Assembly (NCBI GenBank): GCA_015178975.1
Contig: WHVD01000109.1
Coordinates: forward strand, 1 to 64,000
DNA from: Hysterangium stoloniferum
Taxonomy: Eukaryota; Basidiomycota; Agaricomycetes; Hysterangiales; Hysterangiaceae
Direction of reading: 5' to 3'
Length of the DNA: 64,000 nt
Shown: positions 1 to 10,344 of the stretch, in pieces
Layout: each line of letters starts with the position of its first letter
Position numbering within the stretch: the stretch's first letter is position 1
Translations under genes and position numbers: made by a program
Notes under the pieces: model-generated
Told to the model about the DNA's origin: nothing
Databases searched by the model: none
Seen by the model: only the letters and a program-made list of their open reading frames with translations

Positions 1-1
1 C

Positions 2-2578
2 TTGCTTGGTCAGAAGATCAAGATATTCAGAGATGACAAGGGTGGAGAATATATGTCTAAGGAGTTTGATACCTTCCTTTCCACTGCTGGCATCAGCCGG
101 CAGCATACTGTGCGGAATGAACCACATCAGAATGGGGTTGCTGAACGCTTCAACAGAACATTGGAAGAAGGGGCTACTTCAATTATGGCTGAATCCCACC
201 TCCCTCCCTCATTCTGGGGACATGCTGTCATTGCCATTACTCATGTGCGCAACTGCTCACCTACCACTGCTCTTAAGCATTCTGTGCCTTATACTGTTTG
301 GCATAGTAGGAAACCAGAAGTATCACATCTTAGGGTATTTGGCTGTACTGCTTATGTGCATGTACAGAAGGATCAACGTATTGGACTTGGCTCTCATACA
401 CAGAAATGTGTCTTTATTGGATATCCTCCAGATTATAAGGGTTGGATGTTTTACAATCCCTTGACTAAGAAGACTATTATCAGTAATAATGCTGTCTTTG
501 ATGAGAGAGTCTTACCAGGCTTGTCTAAACCTGCCATACCTTCTACTCCTACTGCTCCTGATGTTCTTCCTGATACTCCACAATTTATTGATTTGTTTAT
601 TCCTGGACCCTCTAGGTCTATTCAGGTGGGAGCCCAGCCTAATCAGATGGGAGCTCCACAGGAACCAAATCCAGTGGGAGATGGTCAGAATAATGCTTTG
701 CCTCCTGGTCCTAGTTCCAACTCTGATTCTAATTCTGAACATTCTGAACGTTCACCGAGTCCTCCTCCTCAACCACGTCGCAATCCACCCAGAAACAGAG
801 TTCCTCCTAAGCGTTTCTGGCAAGTTGACCCTGCTCACATCCACAACTATAGAGAATCTACTCCTGTAGTTGAGTCCAGTGATGAGGCAGAGGATTCTCC
901 ACTACATTCTCCTCCTCCAGTTGAGTCTGAGGAAGAAGCCCTAGCTGCCAGTGAGGGAGATCTTTACATTGGTGTGGATGAAGCCTTTGAGTTTGCCTAC
1001 AAGGCCAGTGCTCATGATGATGCACCGAGAACTCTCAAAGAGGCCTTACAAAGTCCTGATGCTGACAAGTGGTATGACGCTGCATATGCAGAAATGCAAT
1101 CCCTGCTTGAAAATGGCACTTTTCGCCTTGCTAAACTACCTGAGGGTCGTAAAGCTATTGGCTCTCGTTGGGTGTTTGTGATCAAGCGTAAGAAGGATGG
1201 GTCAATTGACAAGTTCAAAGCTCGTCTTGTTGCAAAAGGCTATGCACAACGACCAGGGTTTGACTTCACTGATACCTTTGCTCCTACTGCCAAATGGGCC
1301 ACTTTGCGTGCTGTCCTAGCATTGGCTGCACTGGAGGACATGGAACTTGAGAGTGTAGATATCTCCTCTGCATTCTTGAATGGTGAACTTGAAGAGGAAG
1401 TATACTTGCAGCAGCCTGAAGGTTTTCACCAAGGTGCTCGTGATGAGTTCTTACTTCTTCTGAAAGGACTATATGGTTTACGCCAGTCACCTCGTATCTG
1501 GCACAAGAAGTTGAATGCTGTCCTGCTCAGTTTGGGTTTCAAACAAGTGCTATGCGATCATAGCATTTGGGTCTTCCAAAAGGGTGATGTCAAAGTCATT
1601 ATACCAGTATTTGTAGATGACATGACTATTGCATCTAAATCCAAGGAGGCTATCAAAAAGCTCAAAGATGATCTAAAGAGCCACTTCAAATTGCATGATC
1701 TTGGTCCTACTTCTTACTTGTTAGGTGTTGGCATTGAAAGAGACAGGACAAAGCGTACTATTACTCTATCACAGCGTCAATACATTTTGGACATGTTACA
1801 GCGTTATGGTCTTGCTGACTGCAATCCCATTGGTACACCTATGATACCTAACTCAAAATTGAGTAAAGACCAGGCTCCAGTGTCTCCTGAAGAGATTGCA
1901 TACATGAAGGACATTCCATACATCCATGCTGTTGGTTCTCTTATGTATTTGGCTGTTGCCACTCGTCCAGACATTGCCTATACTGTTGGAGTATTAGCCA
2001 GATTTAATCACAATCCAGGAAAGGCTCATTGGCTAGCAGTACAACATCTCTTTCGATATCTCAAAGGCACCCTTGACTTGGGCTTGACCTTTGGCCCTAG
2101 TAATGACAGGGAATTGTTTGTGTCTTATTCAGATGCTGACCATGGAGGTGATAAGTCAACTGGAAAATCTACTGGTGCATATGTGGTTAAGATGGGTACT
2201 GGAGCCATTAGCTGGCAGAGCAAACTCCAGACTATTGTAACTCTCTCTACTACTGAAGCAGAGTATATTGCAGCAGTGTCAGCTGGTCAGGAAGTGCTAT
2301 GGTTGCGAAACTTATTTGAGGAATTGGGATATCCTCAAAAGACTGCATCCACTTTGTATCTTGACAACCAATCTTCTATTGCAGTTGCCAGAGATCCTGA
2401 ACATCATGGCCGTATGAAGCATCTGGATTTGAGAACATATTGGTTAAGGCAGGAAGTTGATAGTGGGAAGATCAAAGTTGTTCATCTCCCTACTTCAGAG
2501 ATGCCTGCTGATTTATTGACAAAACCATTGGCTAAGCCAAAGGTAGAATACTTACGAAAACTACTGGGACTAGCATAG
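2..2578 (+). CDS. Ty1/copia retrotransposon polyprotein, 3' part (integrase end, reverse transcriptase, RNase H)
   Basis: This is the C-terminal 858 residues of a copia polyprotein whose start lies left of the window. In order one sees the end of the integrase core (DDKGGEY near residue 11, then HQNGVAERFNRTLEE), a proline/serine-rich linker (about 180-300), the copia reverse transcriptase (KARLVAKGYAQ, SAFLNGELEEEVYLQQPEGF, catalytic FVDD near residue 540) and RNase H (VTLSTTEAEY near 750, then LDNQSSIAVA and a terminal LLTKPLAKPK). The frame has no stop or shift over 2.5 kb and ends 21 bp before the LTR, so this copy may be young and possibly competent; the 5' half cannot be judged. The leftmost codon is a window-edge frame, not a true start. 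Confidence 0.97.
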   Translation: MLGQKIKIFRDDKGGEYMSKEFDTFLSTAGISRQHTVRNEPHQNGVAERFNRTLEEGATSIMAESHLPPSFWGHAVIAITHVRNCSPTTALKHSVPYTVWHSRKPEVSHLRVFGCTAYVHVQKDQRIGLGSHTQKCVFIGYPPDYKGWMFYNPLTKKTIISNNAVFDERVLPGLSKPAIPSTPTAPDVLPDTPQFIDLFIPGPSRSIQVGAQPNQMGAPQEPNPVGDGQNNALPPGPSSNSDSNSEHSERSPSPPPQPRRNPPRNRVPPKRFWQVDPAHIHNYRESTPVVESSDEAEDSPLHSPPPVESEEEALAASEGDLYIGVDEAFEFAYKASAHDDAPRTLKEALQSPDADKWYDAAYAEMQSLLENGTFRLAKLPEGRKAIGSRWVFVIKRKKDGSIDKFKARLVAKGYAQRPGFDFTDTFAPTAKWATLRAVLALAALEDMELESVDISSAFLNGELEEEVYLQQPEGFHQGARDEFLLLLKGLYGLRQSPRIWHKKLNAVLLSLGFKQVLCDHSIWVFQKGDVKVIIPVFVDDMTIASKSKEAIKKLKDDLKSHFKLHDLGPTSYLLGVGIERDRTKRTITLSQRQYILDMLQRYGLADCNPIGTPMIPNSKLSKDQAPVSPEEIAYMKDIPYIHAVGSLMYLAVATRPDIAYTVGVLARFNHNPGKAHWLAVQHLFRYLKGTLDLGLTFGPSNDRELFVSYSDADHGGDKSTGKSTGAYVVKMGTGAISWQSKLQTIVTLSTTEAEYIAAVSAGQEVLWLRNLFEELGYPQKTASTLYLDNQSSIAVARDPEHHGRMKHLDLRTYWLRQEVDSGKIKVVHLPTSEMPADLLTKPLAKPKVEYLRKLLGLA

Positions 2579-2599
2579 AGCTGTCTCATCAGGTGGGAG

Positions 2600-2904
2600 T
2601 GTTAGAGTATGATATTACAGCTCTTACATAGTCTATGATGTTCCCTATATTTTTCTGATATTTGTAGTATTTCTCCCAGCACTGTAGGTGCAGTATTGAG
2701 TGAGTTACCTAGTAAGGTAACTGATGTGTAGGTGCTTAGGTAAGCACCCTGTAGTATACTCCGCTGTGGGTGTGGGAAAGTCTCCTTAGTGTTTACTTTC
2801 CTCACACTCACAGGTATGTAGTTATTTCACAGTTGAATACATTTAGTGTTTACTTTCCTCACACTCACAGGGTGTTTGTCAAGAGTTATTCAACTGTTTC
2901 AACA
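2600..2904 (+). repeat. 3' LTR of the copia-1 element
   Basis: The LTR starts TGTTAGAGT and ends TTTCAACA, just after a purine-rich tract (AGGTGGGAG, 2591-2599) that fits the polypurine primer. A copy of the same LTR stands alone at 29122-29630, which confirms both ends. Inside is a short duplicated motif (GTTTACTTTCCTCACACTCA, near 2790 and 2848). The 5' LTR and the left target-site copy are outside the window. Confidence 0.9.
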
Positions 2905-4905
2905 TATACACCATTTATAATATGGATGATGTCTAAGCCTTACCCTAGATGTAATTTACCTCTTTAGCAACTTCCGATTCTCATAAGGTGCGCACAAGGT
3001 AAAACGCCAATGCCCAATCCAAGGGCGTCATTGTCTTCGTTTTCTTCCGCAAGGAGGATCCGGAGGATGCCCAGGGTGTGCAAGGAGGATGGTGAGAGAG
3101 AGATCGAATCTGCGGCGCAGGAAGGAGTCACTGTTCCGGGCCACACAAGAAGATGACAATCAGCAGCCGGACGTGATACTAAGCGAAATTTAGAAACATT
3201 AGAAGCATCTCTATGTAGGTGTTTGTAATATTCCTAACGTTTGGCCAAGCAATTGACCCAACAGAGCGGTCTGCCGAGTCATCGGGCATTGGCTTAAGTA
3301 CTAGTCTGCAGCCTTAGGAATACCGCATAGAGTCAGAATTGGTAAAGACTATTATTATTAGAAGACATCAACAAGGTGTATAAACCAAGATGATGAGCGC
3401 ACCATTCGGTTTGAGATTCCCAAAGTCTTAACGTTGGACTAGGTACATCATAACGCCCTAAAATAAACATCAATAGCGAGAAAATATAATACCTGCTACT
3501 TTATTCTTATGCAGTCATAGACCTTGGAAAGTCTCATTGATCCTTTATGTCAAAGCCATCCTAATGTGAGTTTGAGAGAATGGTGGATATGTATATAAAT
3601 AATGCGTTTTAATTTAGTTGGTCCCGACCGGCCAAAAAGTGAGTAAGTTTAATCATTTATTAGGCCGGATTCAGGAGAGCATGGGGGGCAAGTTTCTGTG
3701 AAATAACAGCTTCCGATCAATAATTCATACGGCGCTGTAATACTTACGAGACCACGATATGGTATGAGTCACTGCGATATGTAACCCGGCCAACCAATAA
3801 TTTCAGATTAAATATAATTTGGCCACATGCCTACCTCTTGTAAAACGGTATGAGCGGTGGGGCTAGACTATGAGAGCTGGGAATGTTTTCGTAGTATCGA
3901 GTGCCGCACGATCCCTGCGTACCGGGAGTAGTTCGGCACTCAATGTCCAGCCGAGCGTATGAAGGAGTCAGACGCCTTTTGTTTCCTACGACACCTCTGT
4001 CAGTACAGTATTTGAGAATTCGCATCATTTCACAAATTATCGTTCCTTAATTCTTTCTGTTTTATTTCACCCACCCACCCTTCCCTCGTATTGAGGATTC
4101 TGGGTTAATCAATTAATCAATTAATTATTTGTTGGATGTTTAATCTATCAATAAGTGAGAGCGAGAGTTGTACTACGAGAGAAGACCCGCCCTCCCGAGC
4201 GGCAAGGCTTCCCACGCATACACGGAGAGCTATGTTCCCCTCCTACCCAACCATACAGCTCTTTGCTCTGAGCAGTACACGTAGACGAAGCTGGAATGCC
4301 ATATACCGATGTAATCATGCCGACATCTAATATAATAAGACTTACCGATAATGATGGCGCTACCTCATGAGCTCAGCAGTTCTGTTGATGTAGTGCCCAA
4401 TACATTGCACTGTAGGGCCGAATTAGTAGTTAGAAAGAAAATATGGTCACGAAAGCCACAAAAATATGAAACGTTCCTTTTTAGGAAGGAGTTTCTGAAA
4501 TCAAGCACAAAAGATAGTGAAAAAAATTGAATGTTTTTTGATGGAACCCTAAAGACAGCGACCGCAAAGGGGCTATTTATAATCTAGGCAGCACTCTGTT
4601 GGTGTTGAAATATATAAAGTTCGCAGGTTAGGCACTGATATTATAATCAAGCTGACAACATGTCTAAATGCATTGAAGGATGGAACTGTTGAACACCCTG
4701 GCTCCAAGAACCCGTGTACTGAGCACATCAAATAGCTGACCGGCTAATGAAATAATACATATTCTCAGCTGTGGATTTAAACGTCATAACTACCGTTGTT
4801 GTCGCTAATATCAATGTTGACTACCCACCATTTCTTTTACGCGTTTGATGCTAGTAAATTGATTCTGTCAGCACGCAGCGCACGCCTCAGCTATCATACT
4901 ACGAA
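2905..4905. other. Non-coding stretch, no recognisable gene
   Basis: Only short, unconvincing ORFs occur on both strands. No LTR ends, terminal inverted repeats, tandem repeats or protein motifs were recognised. The composition is mixed with stops in every frame, as expected for old decayed DNA. Confidence 0.5.
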
Positions 4906-5760
4906 ATCACATACTGACGTTAATTACTCTCGTCATGAAGCTCAACCCCCCAACGTGCAAGACAGTTGACCCATTGCCACAGGCAGAAAATCCCTGAGTT
5001 GTATTTGTTTGAGTGTTGTGCCTCCTGAACCTCAAATCTATACAATCGGGACGATAGGCTTGGCCCGCTGTCTTCTCCCTTCCCAAATGTTCCATTGGCG
5101 TAATACAACCTCACAAGATTAGGACACAAGCCATAATCAGCGAAAAGGACCAAGAATGAGGTGTCATCATCGCACTCCAAAAGGTTAAGCGTACGGATTG
5201 CCGGACATGGGTATAATACTTTCCTCAGGAAAGGTAGGAGGTCTGGGTCGGGGAACATGGAGTGTAAAACAAGCTTAGATAAATCAGTTGCTTCTTTGGT
5301 TACGGGAAATTAAAAAGTATTCTAGATTATTCGCATAGGTTTGCTCATAGAATATAGAATTGATGGTCAAAGCGTTTTCATCATCTATTTCGTAGCTCAT
5401 GCATTTCGCATTATCCCTTGTATTTTCCACAGTTGAGCCTCAGATGCGCGTGGCGAAGGTTGAATGGTGTCGATCAATGAATAAATATTCCAAATCTGAG
5501 AAGTTGCAGTACCTATAAATTGGTATAAAATTCATGCTAGTGGTATGTCCACAGCGAGTGCCCGCAAATTTGGGAGGACAAGGTAGTCTAATACAAACGA
5601 AAAGTCATAATCACGGAGGGTGATAAAACAAGTCTGTCCAAACGAACGTTGGGAAGCCTGAGACGCGCCGATACAATAAGCCTCTCGCGTCCTGTTTCAA
5701 CATCCAGGTCCTGGGGCCAATACTCCAAGACCGTAATAAGGGGGTGAAGTGGGAAATTCT
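4906..5760 (-). pseudogene. F-box/leucine-rich-like protein relic (copy 1)
   Basis: A minus-strand reading frame at 4920-5258 encodes LYPCPAIRTLNLLECDDD and GLCPNLVRLYYANGTFGKGE, and ends WVNCLARWGVELHDE. The same order of motifs recurs at 15.9-16.5 kb (SLCPNLVRLDYPNEAFG). Upstream on the minus strand (about 5560-5700) a frame-shifted stretch reads like LRDYDFSFVLDYLVLPNL, matching LRDFDLSLILDYLFLLNL in the second copy. This pattern fits the F-box/LRR-type proteins expanded in Agaricomycetes, but I see no intact F-box motif. Stops and shifts make it a pseudogene. The family assignment is inference. Confidence 0.5.
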
Positions 5761-5764
5761 ATAA

Positions 5765-6760
5765 GTTCACATCATTGATCCGTAAAGCGTGTCAACAATA
5801 ATATTGTGTTATTGCTCCCTCACGACCTTGATATCTTCCTAGGACTTAATACTGAGTACTCGTTGTACTTGCTAGGCATGTCTTCGCAACCCTTGGACAT
5901 TATTCATTGATGGGATGGTCGGCGAGCATAATGGCCAGGCCTATCTACGATCCAAGGATCCCACGTCACGACGACGGAGTCGCACTGTGCATCAGTGGGT
6001 TCACACACATCATTATGCTTGTTGTGGCGCGGCGCGTTGTCGGGAGTCCAGATCAGAAAGCCCTTCCATATCTACAAGGGCAGACTGCCTGACACTAAAA
6101 AGAATTGAATCAAACAGGGAGGTCGTGTGGCCCGTTGCGCAAGCCCACGCTTCCAATTTAACTGTAATTTTTTTTTTGTAAAATCTGTTCATGAAAAACA
6201 GGATGTGAGTGGCAAACGGTAAACGGTGGAAGGTGACGACAAGTGAGGACGCGTCCAAAGCATGTAGGTTACCTGTGGCATCACGATCCAACATAATGAA
6301 GCGGCATGATTTAGATATGGAGTAGGAAGTAAGAGGGACCGGATGGAAATATGACAAGAAGAATCCCAGTTGTGAGATAAATGTAGAATCGACCGTGAAC
6401 CCCATTTCTGACGTCCGAAGCTACTTCAACGTGGTCTAGTGGATCCAGTGATGGTCGAAATCTCGGCCAGAGCAAATAACGAAGACATCCGATGACTACA
6501 CGAATAGTGGAGTTGGCAAGAATAACTTGGGAGGGGAAGAAGTTTGGTTAGCTGATAACCCTATAACAGGATTTTCACATTAGACAACAGATCGAGGCGA
6601 TGAAAGGAGGCCACTGACTTTAACATGGCCGGAGGCTGATACTGACCTCGACAAGGCTCATCTCATGGGTCCAATACTGCTGGGGACGGTAAGACCATTG
6701 CCAGCAGATAGCGTTCCGATGTTTGGGGTGTTCATATTAAATCGGCATGCGTGCTTGCGC
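5765..6760. repeat. Segmental duplication, copy A
   Basis: This kilobase is repeated at 31085-31268 and 32600-33357, continuing at 38884-38990 after a copia insertion. Shared landmarks include GTCAACAATAATATTGTGTT (5790 here), GGGATGGTCGGCGAG (5912) and TGTTCATATTAAATCGGCAT (6729). The minus strand of both copies keeps an open stretch (about 6240-6350 here) reading SYSISKSCRFIMLDRDATGN, but no family was recognised. Copy B carries about 1.3 kb of extra DNA in the middle. Confidence 0.75.
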
Positions 6761-7062
6761 AAAGTAAGTTAGAGGTTGTTTTGGTCAATTTATCTACTTT
6801 GCTCTGTACCCTAACCGTTTTATCGCTCAGGCTGTAGTCCTGAGTCTTATATACCTGTCCCAAACCAGCCGACCTGTCATAATTCAATATACCGGTTATG
6901 GTAAATGCCATCAGAATTGAATGCAGAGTCTGCGCCTATGATTTTCACAGATCACTGAGGTAGGTGTGAGAACAGTATGCCTTATGGGGATGTGGAACTG
7001 GAGGTAGATGGTTTCCACTCAAGTACTTCTTTAATCCAAACAGTGAAGTTCTCTTCGACACG

Positions 7063-7251
7063 ATGTCTTATTCTTACGAAAAAATGTGTGTGCCATTCCT
7101 CATGCATGGTAACACTAAAGGTTCTGACAACATATGTTATAGCGGCACCGAGGCTTGGTCTCAATCTGGCAATACTGCCAATCCGGAGGTCGAAGGATGG
7201 GACATGGAGGGACATGAACAGGAGTACGGCTATCTAAACAGCGAGGCTATG
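7063..7251 (+). CDS. Likely 5' exon of the C2H2 zinc-finger gene (cut off by insertions)
   Basis: ATG at 7063 opens 63 codons without a stop, ending YGYLNSEAM at the edge of a terminal inverted repeat. The style (Gly, Asn, Tyr, His rich) matches the zinc-finger gene resuming at 12857. If the two elements at 7252-8692 and 8699-12856 are removed at their ends, codon 63 joins the downstream frame with no stop, giving AMYILLNSRN across the join. The join is inferred. Without it the frame reaches TAA at 7261, so at present only a short truncated product could be made. Confidence 0.5.
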
Positions 7252-8692
7252 CATAATCTGTAAGAGTCGAGTCGTCCTGTCCATTTAAGGAAGTTTAATT
7301 AGTTAACTAAATATTAAAATTGAATAATTAACTAAATATTATAACGAACTAAAATAATTACAGTAATAAAAAATTTATATCAGTTATTGGTTAGAATCAA
7401 GATTGGGAGGGCAGGTGGCAGATGGAAACACAGGCTCAGAATTCGTGTACAGTCTAGATTGTTGGAGGTAAGATAAATGAACGTTATAAGAAGATGGAGG
7501 TGGCTCCAGTTCAGGAGGGAGTGATGCGTAGAAGGGCTCAGCTTGATCTTGCCAAGGGGGAAGACGACAGGGCCAGTGTCTTTGGTTCCACCACTTCCAT
7601 CACCCCAACCATCAACGCACTTACATATAAATAATAATAATAAGATATTAAAATCAAGAATGAGAATGAACATACCTTGTTCTTAATAATAGCTGCCATG
7701 GAGAGTGGATTACCATTGGAATCAATAAATTTGAAGGCGCTGTTGGTCAGATCAAGAATATATCCTATGGATTCACCTTCCATAGGAATTGGCCAGGTCG
7801 TAGGAATTTCTGTCAGTTCAACCAGCTGCTTAACCCATTGTTGGTGTGTGATCTGTATCCAGCCAGCATCAGTCATCGCTTGATGTTTGGAATACTGGGC
7901 ATGCTTTTTGGCTGGTGTGCCAGTAGATTTATCTAACGAATATTAGCAAAAATGGAGCTGACTGAGAAAATATAAAGCTTACTTGGGGTCACCCAGGTGA
8001 TTGGAGGAGGATATTCAGAAGATCTAGATACTCTCCGCAGTCGTTTATCTCATGAAAATTAGCAAAGAACATCCAGAGGGAATATGAAGCTTACTGGCTA
8101 TCACCACTGAATGCTCAGAAGATGTTGATGATCCCCGCTGTCGTTTATACTGTCTCAATGGAAGTGCACTTGCAGATGTTGAAGACTCGATGATCTGTGG
8201 AGTACACAGTGTGGGAACCTGGAGCCATTCGACTACGAAATGCTGGAAATTTTCAGCATTCACCCAATTTATAGCATTCTTGTTGGAAAGAAAGTCGCCA
8301 GATGCTTCAATGATACTGTACCAGTAGTGAAGTACTGAAAGAATTAACAATCAATTTAGCTGTTGTCCACACTCCAAGGTGTAAATATTTATACACTCAC
8401 TTTTGTCCGATATGCTCTGATAATGTCATCTCCTGCCACTTTGAGAAGGCTTGACAGGTTGATTGAGCTGGAAGACATCAGTTGAGAATGGAAGCAGGAA
8501 GCAGGGTGTGTGACGTGTCCTGACTGTGATATTGACACGTTGTGTCACAGAGATCACACTTTGTTGTGATTTGTTTATTTGTATTTTTACTCACAGGGGT
8601 TAACAGATCATGTGGGGGTTATCCCAGGTTATTGATGTGGGTGAATGTGGGTGGTCACGTGCATGTACATGACTCGACTCTTACAGATTATG
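7252..8692. mobile_element. TIR element of unknown superfamily carrying one gene
   Basis: Perfect 22-bp terminal inverted repeats lie at 7252-7273 and 8671-8692 (CATAATCTGTAAGAGTCGAG and its complement); they extend to 26 bp with one mismatch if 7248 and 8696 are taken as ends. The 1,441-bp interval holds a single intron-containing gene on the minus strand (7384-8478) and AT-rich flanks. No DDE, HUH or reverse transcriptase motif is visible. A clean target duplication could not be set because the pogo element sits 6 bp from the right end. It may be a non-autonomous element with captured DNA. Confidence 0.65.
7384..8478 (-). CDS. Unrecognised 284-aa protein gene, five exons, inside the TIR element
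   Basis: Splicing by phase gives exons 8397-8478, 8095-8334, 7983-8048, 7676-7932 and 7384-7593, 855 nt in all, with no stop before TAA at 7384-7386. The start is the ATG at 8478 (MSSSSINLSSLLKVAGDD). Residues 28-75 are an aromatic/acidic segment (YWYSIIEASGDF, FQHFVVEWLQ); the middle is Ser/Arg rich; residues 150-215 look globular (DAGWIQITHQQWVKQL, YILDLTNSAFKFID); the C-terminus is proline rich (SLPPELEPPPSS). No signal peptide, membrane span or known catalytic motif is seen. The first donor (GTGTAT) and last acceptor (GGAAG) are chosen for phase. Function unknown. Confidence 0.55.
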
Positions 8693-8698
8693 TATATA

Positions 8699-8850
8699 CA
8701 GTCGATTAGGTCATAATGCATAAGGTCATAATGCATAAATCTAATAATGCATTGGGTTGTATAGGGAACGATGTTGGTACGCAGGGAAAATGAATACATA
8801 ATGCATAATGCATAATGCATAGGCCGAGGACGGCAATATGCATTACTACG
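8699..8850. repeat. Subterminal ATAATGCAT repeats of the pogo element
   Basis: The 9-mer ATAATGCAT or a close variant recurs within the first 150 bp (about 8713, 8728, 8747, 8799-8819 in near-tandem, and a variant near 8838) and in the last 60 bp (near 12801 and inverted at 12833). Short iterated subterminal motifs of this kind are often transposase binding sites; that role here is inference. Confidence 0.6.
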
Positions 8851-9009
8851 GGAGAAAAATTAAGGTTTCAGAACTGTAATTACCGTGATTGAGGCACAGC
8901 TTTCACTGGCTGCTTAGGTTTGAATTAAATAGGCTGTACTATTCATACAAATGCCAGTATTGCACTAAGGCTGGGGCGTCAGGCATGTCAGGGTGGCTGA
9001 AGAAAATCA

Positions 9010-10310
9010 AATTTTCATCCTGTTTCCTTCTCTCTTCGTCCTACACTGATTGAACCTCCTCTCTCTTTCCTCCAGGAGGTGCGTGTATGATTTCCTTCTC
9101 TCCTCATCCTCCTCTGATTGGCATTCTCTCTTTCCTGCAGTGAGTACATGTACCCTTTCTTTCTCTCTCTCTCCATCCTCCTCTCTGTTTCCTCCAGGTT
9201 GTTCTCTTTCCACCCTCCACTGATTGGCATCCTCTCTCCATCCACCAGCAGGTGTGTGTCCTATTTCCTTCTCTCTTCATCCTACTCTGATTGAACCACC
9301 TCTCTCTTTCCTCCAGGAGGTGTGTGTATGATTTCCTTCTCTCCTTGTCTCCTCTGATTGGCATCCTCTCTTTCCTGCAGCAAGTTTGTGTACCCTTTCT
9401 CTCTCTCTCTCTCTGTCCTCCTCTCTGTTTCCTCCAGGAGGTGTGTGTATGATTTCCTTCTCTCCTCATCCTCCTCTGATTGGCATTCTCTCTTTCCTGC
9501 AGTGAGTGCATGTACCCTTTCTTTCTCTCTCTCTCCATCCTCCTCTCTGTTTCCTCCAGGTTGTTCTCTTTCCACCCTTTGCTGATTGGCATCCTCTCTC
9601 TGTCCACCAGCAGGTGTGTGTCCTATTTCCTTCTCTCTTCATCCTACTCTGATTGAACCATCTCTCTCTTTCCTCCAGGAGGTGTGTGTATGATTTCCTT
9701 CTTTCCTTGTCTCCTCTGATTGGCATCCTCTCTTTCCTGCAGCGAGTGTGTGTACCTTTTCTCTCTCTCTTTCTCTGTGCTCCTCTCTGTTTCCTCCAGG
9801 AGGTGTGTGTATGATTTCCTTCTCTCCTCATCCTCCTTTGATTGGCATTCTCTCTTTCCTGCAGTGAGTGCATGTACCCTTTCTTTCTCTCTCTCTCCAT
9901 CCTCCTCTCTGTTTCCTCCAGGTTGTTCTCTTTCCACCCTCTGCTGATTGGCATCCTCTCTCTGTCCACCAGCAGGTGTGTCCTATTTCCTTCTCTCTTC
10001 ATCCTACTCTGATTGAACCACCTCTCTCTTTCCTCCAGGAGGTGTGTGTATGATTTCCTTCTCTCCTTGTCTCCTCTGATTGGCATCCTCTCTTTCCTGC
10101 AGCGAGTGTGTGTACCCTTTCTCTCTCTCTCTCTCTCTCTCTGTCCTCCTCTCTGTTTCCTCCAGGTTGTGTGTGTACCCATTCCTTCTCTCTTCATCCT
10201 CCTCTGATTGGCATCCTCTCTCTGTCCACCAGTGAGTGCATGTCCCATTTCCTTTTCTCTTTGTCCTACTCTGATTGAATCCCCTCTCTCTTTCCTCCAG
10301 GAAGTGCACC
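9010..10310. repeat. 362-bp higher-order tandem repeat, pyrimidine rich
   Basis: The landmark TGATTGGCATCCTCTCTC recurs at about 9221, 9583 and 9945, a 362-bp period with roughly 3.5 copies. Each unit is built from about 60-bp subunits of the form CTCTGATTGGCATTCTCTC followed by a pyrimidine tract and TTTCCTGCAG or TTTCCTCCAG. The complementary strand is open for 355 codons, but this only reflects a stop-free repeat and I do not call it a gene. The block ends just before the transposase ATG. Confidence 0.9.
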
Positions 10311-10344
10311 CTTTATCATTCTCCAACTGTGTCTTTGATTCCAA

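Noticed and set aside
2582-2600. CTCATCAG on the plus strand (CTGATGAG on the minus) after copia-1 pol as a second hammerhead
   Set aside because: No GAAA element, cleavage triplet or pairing stems follow at the needed distances.
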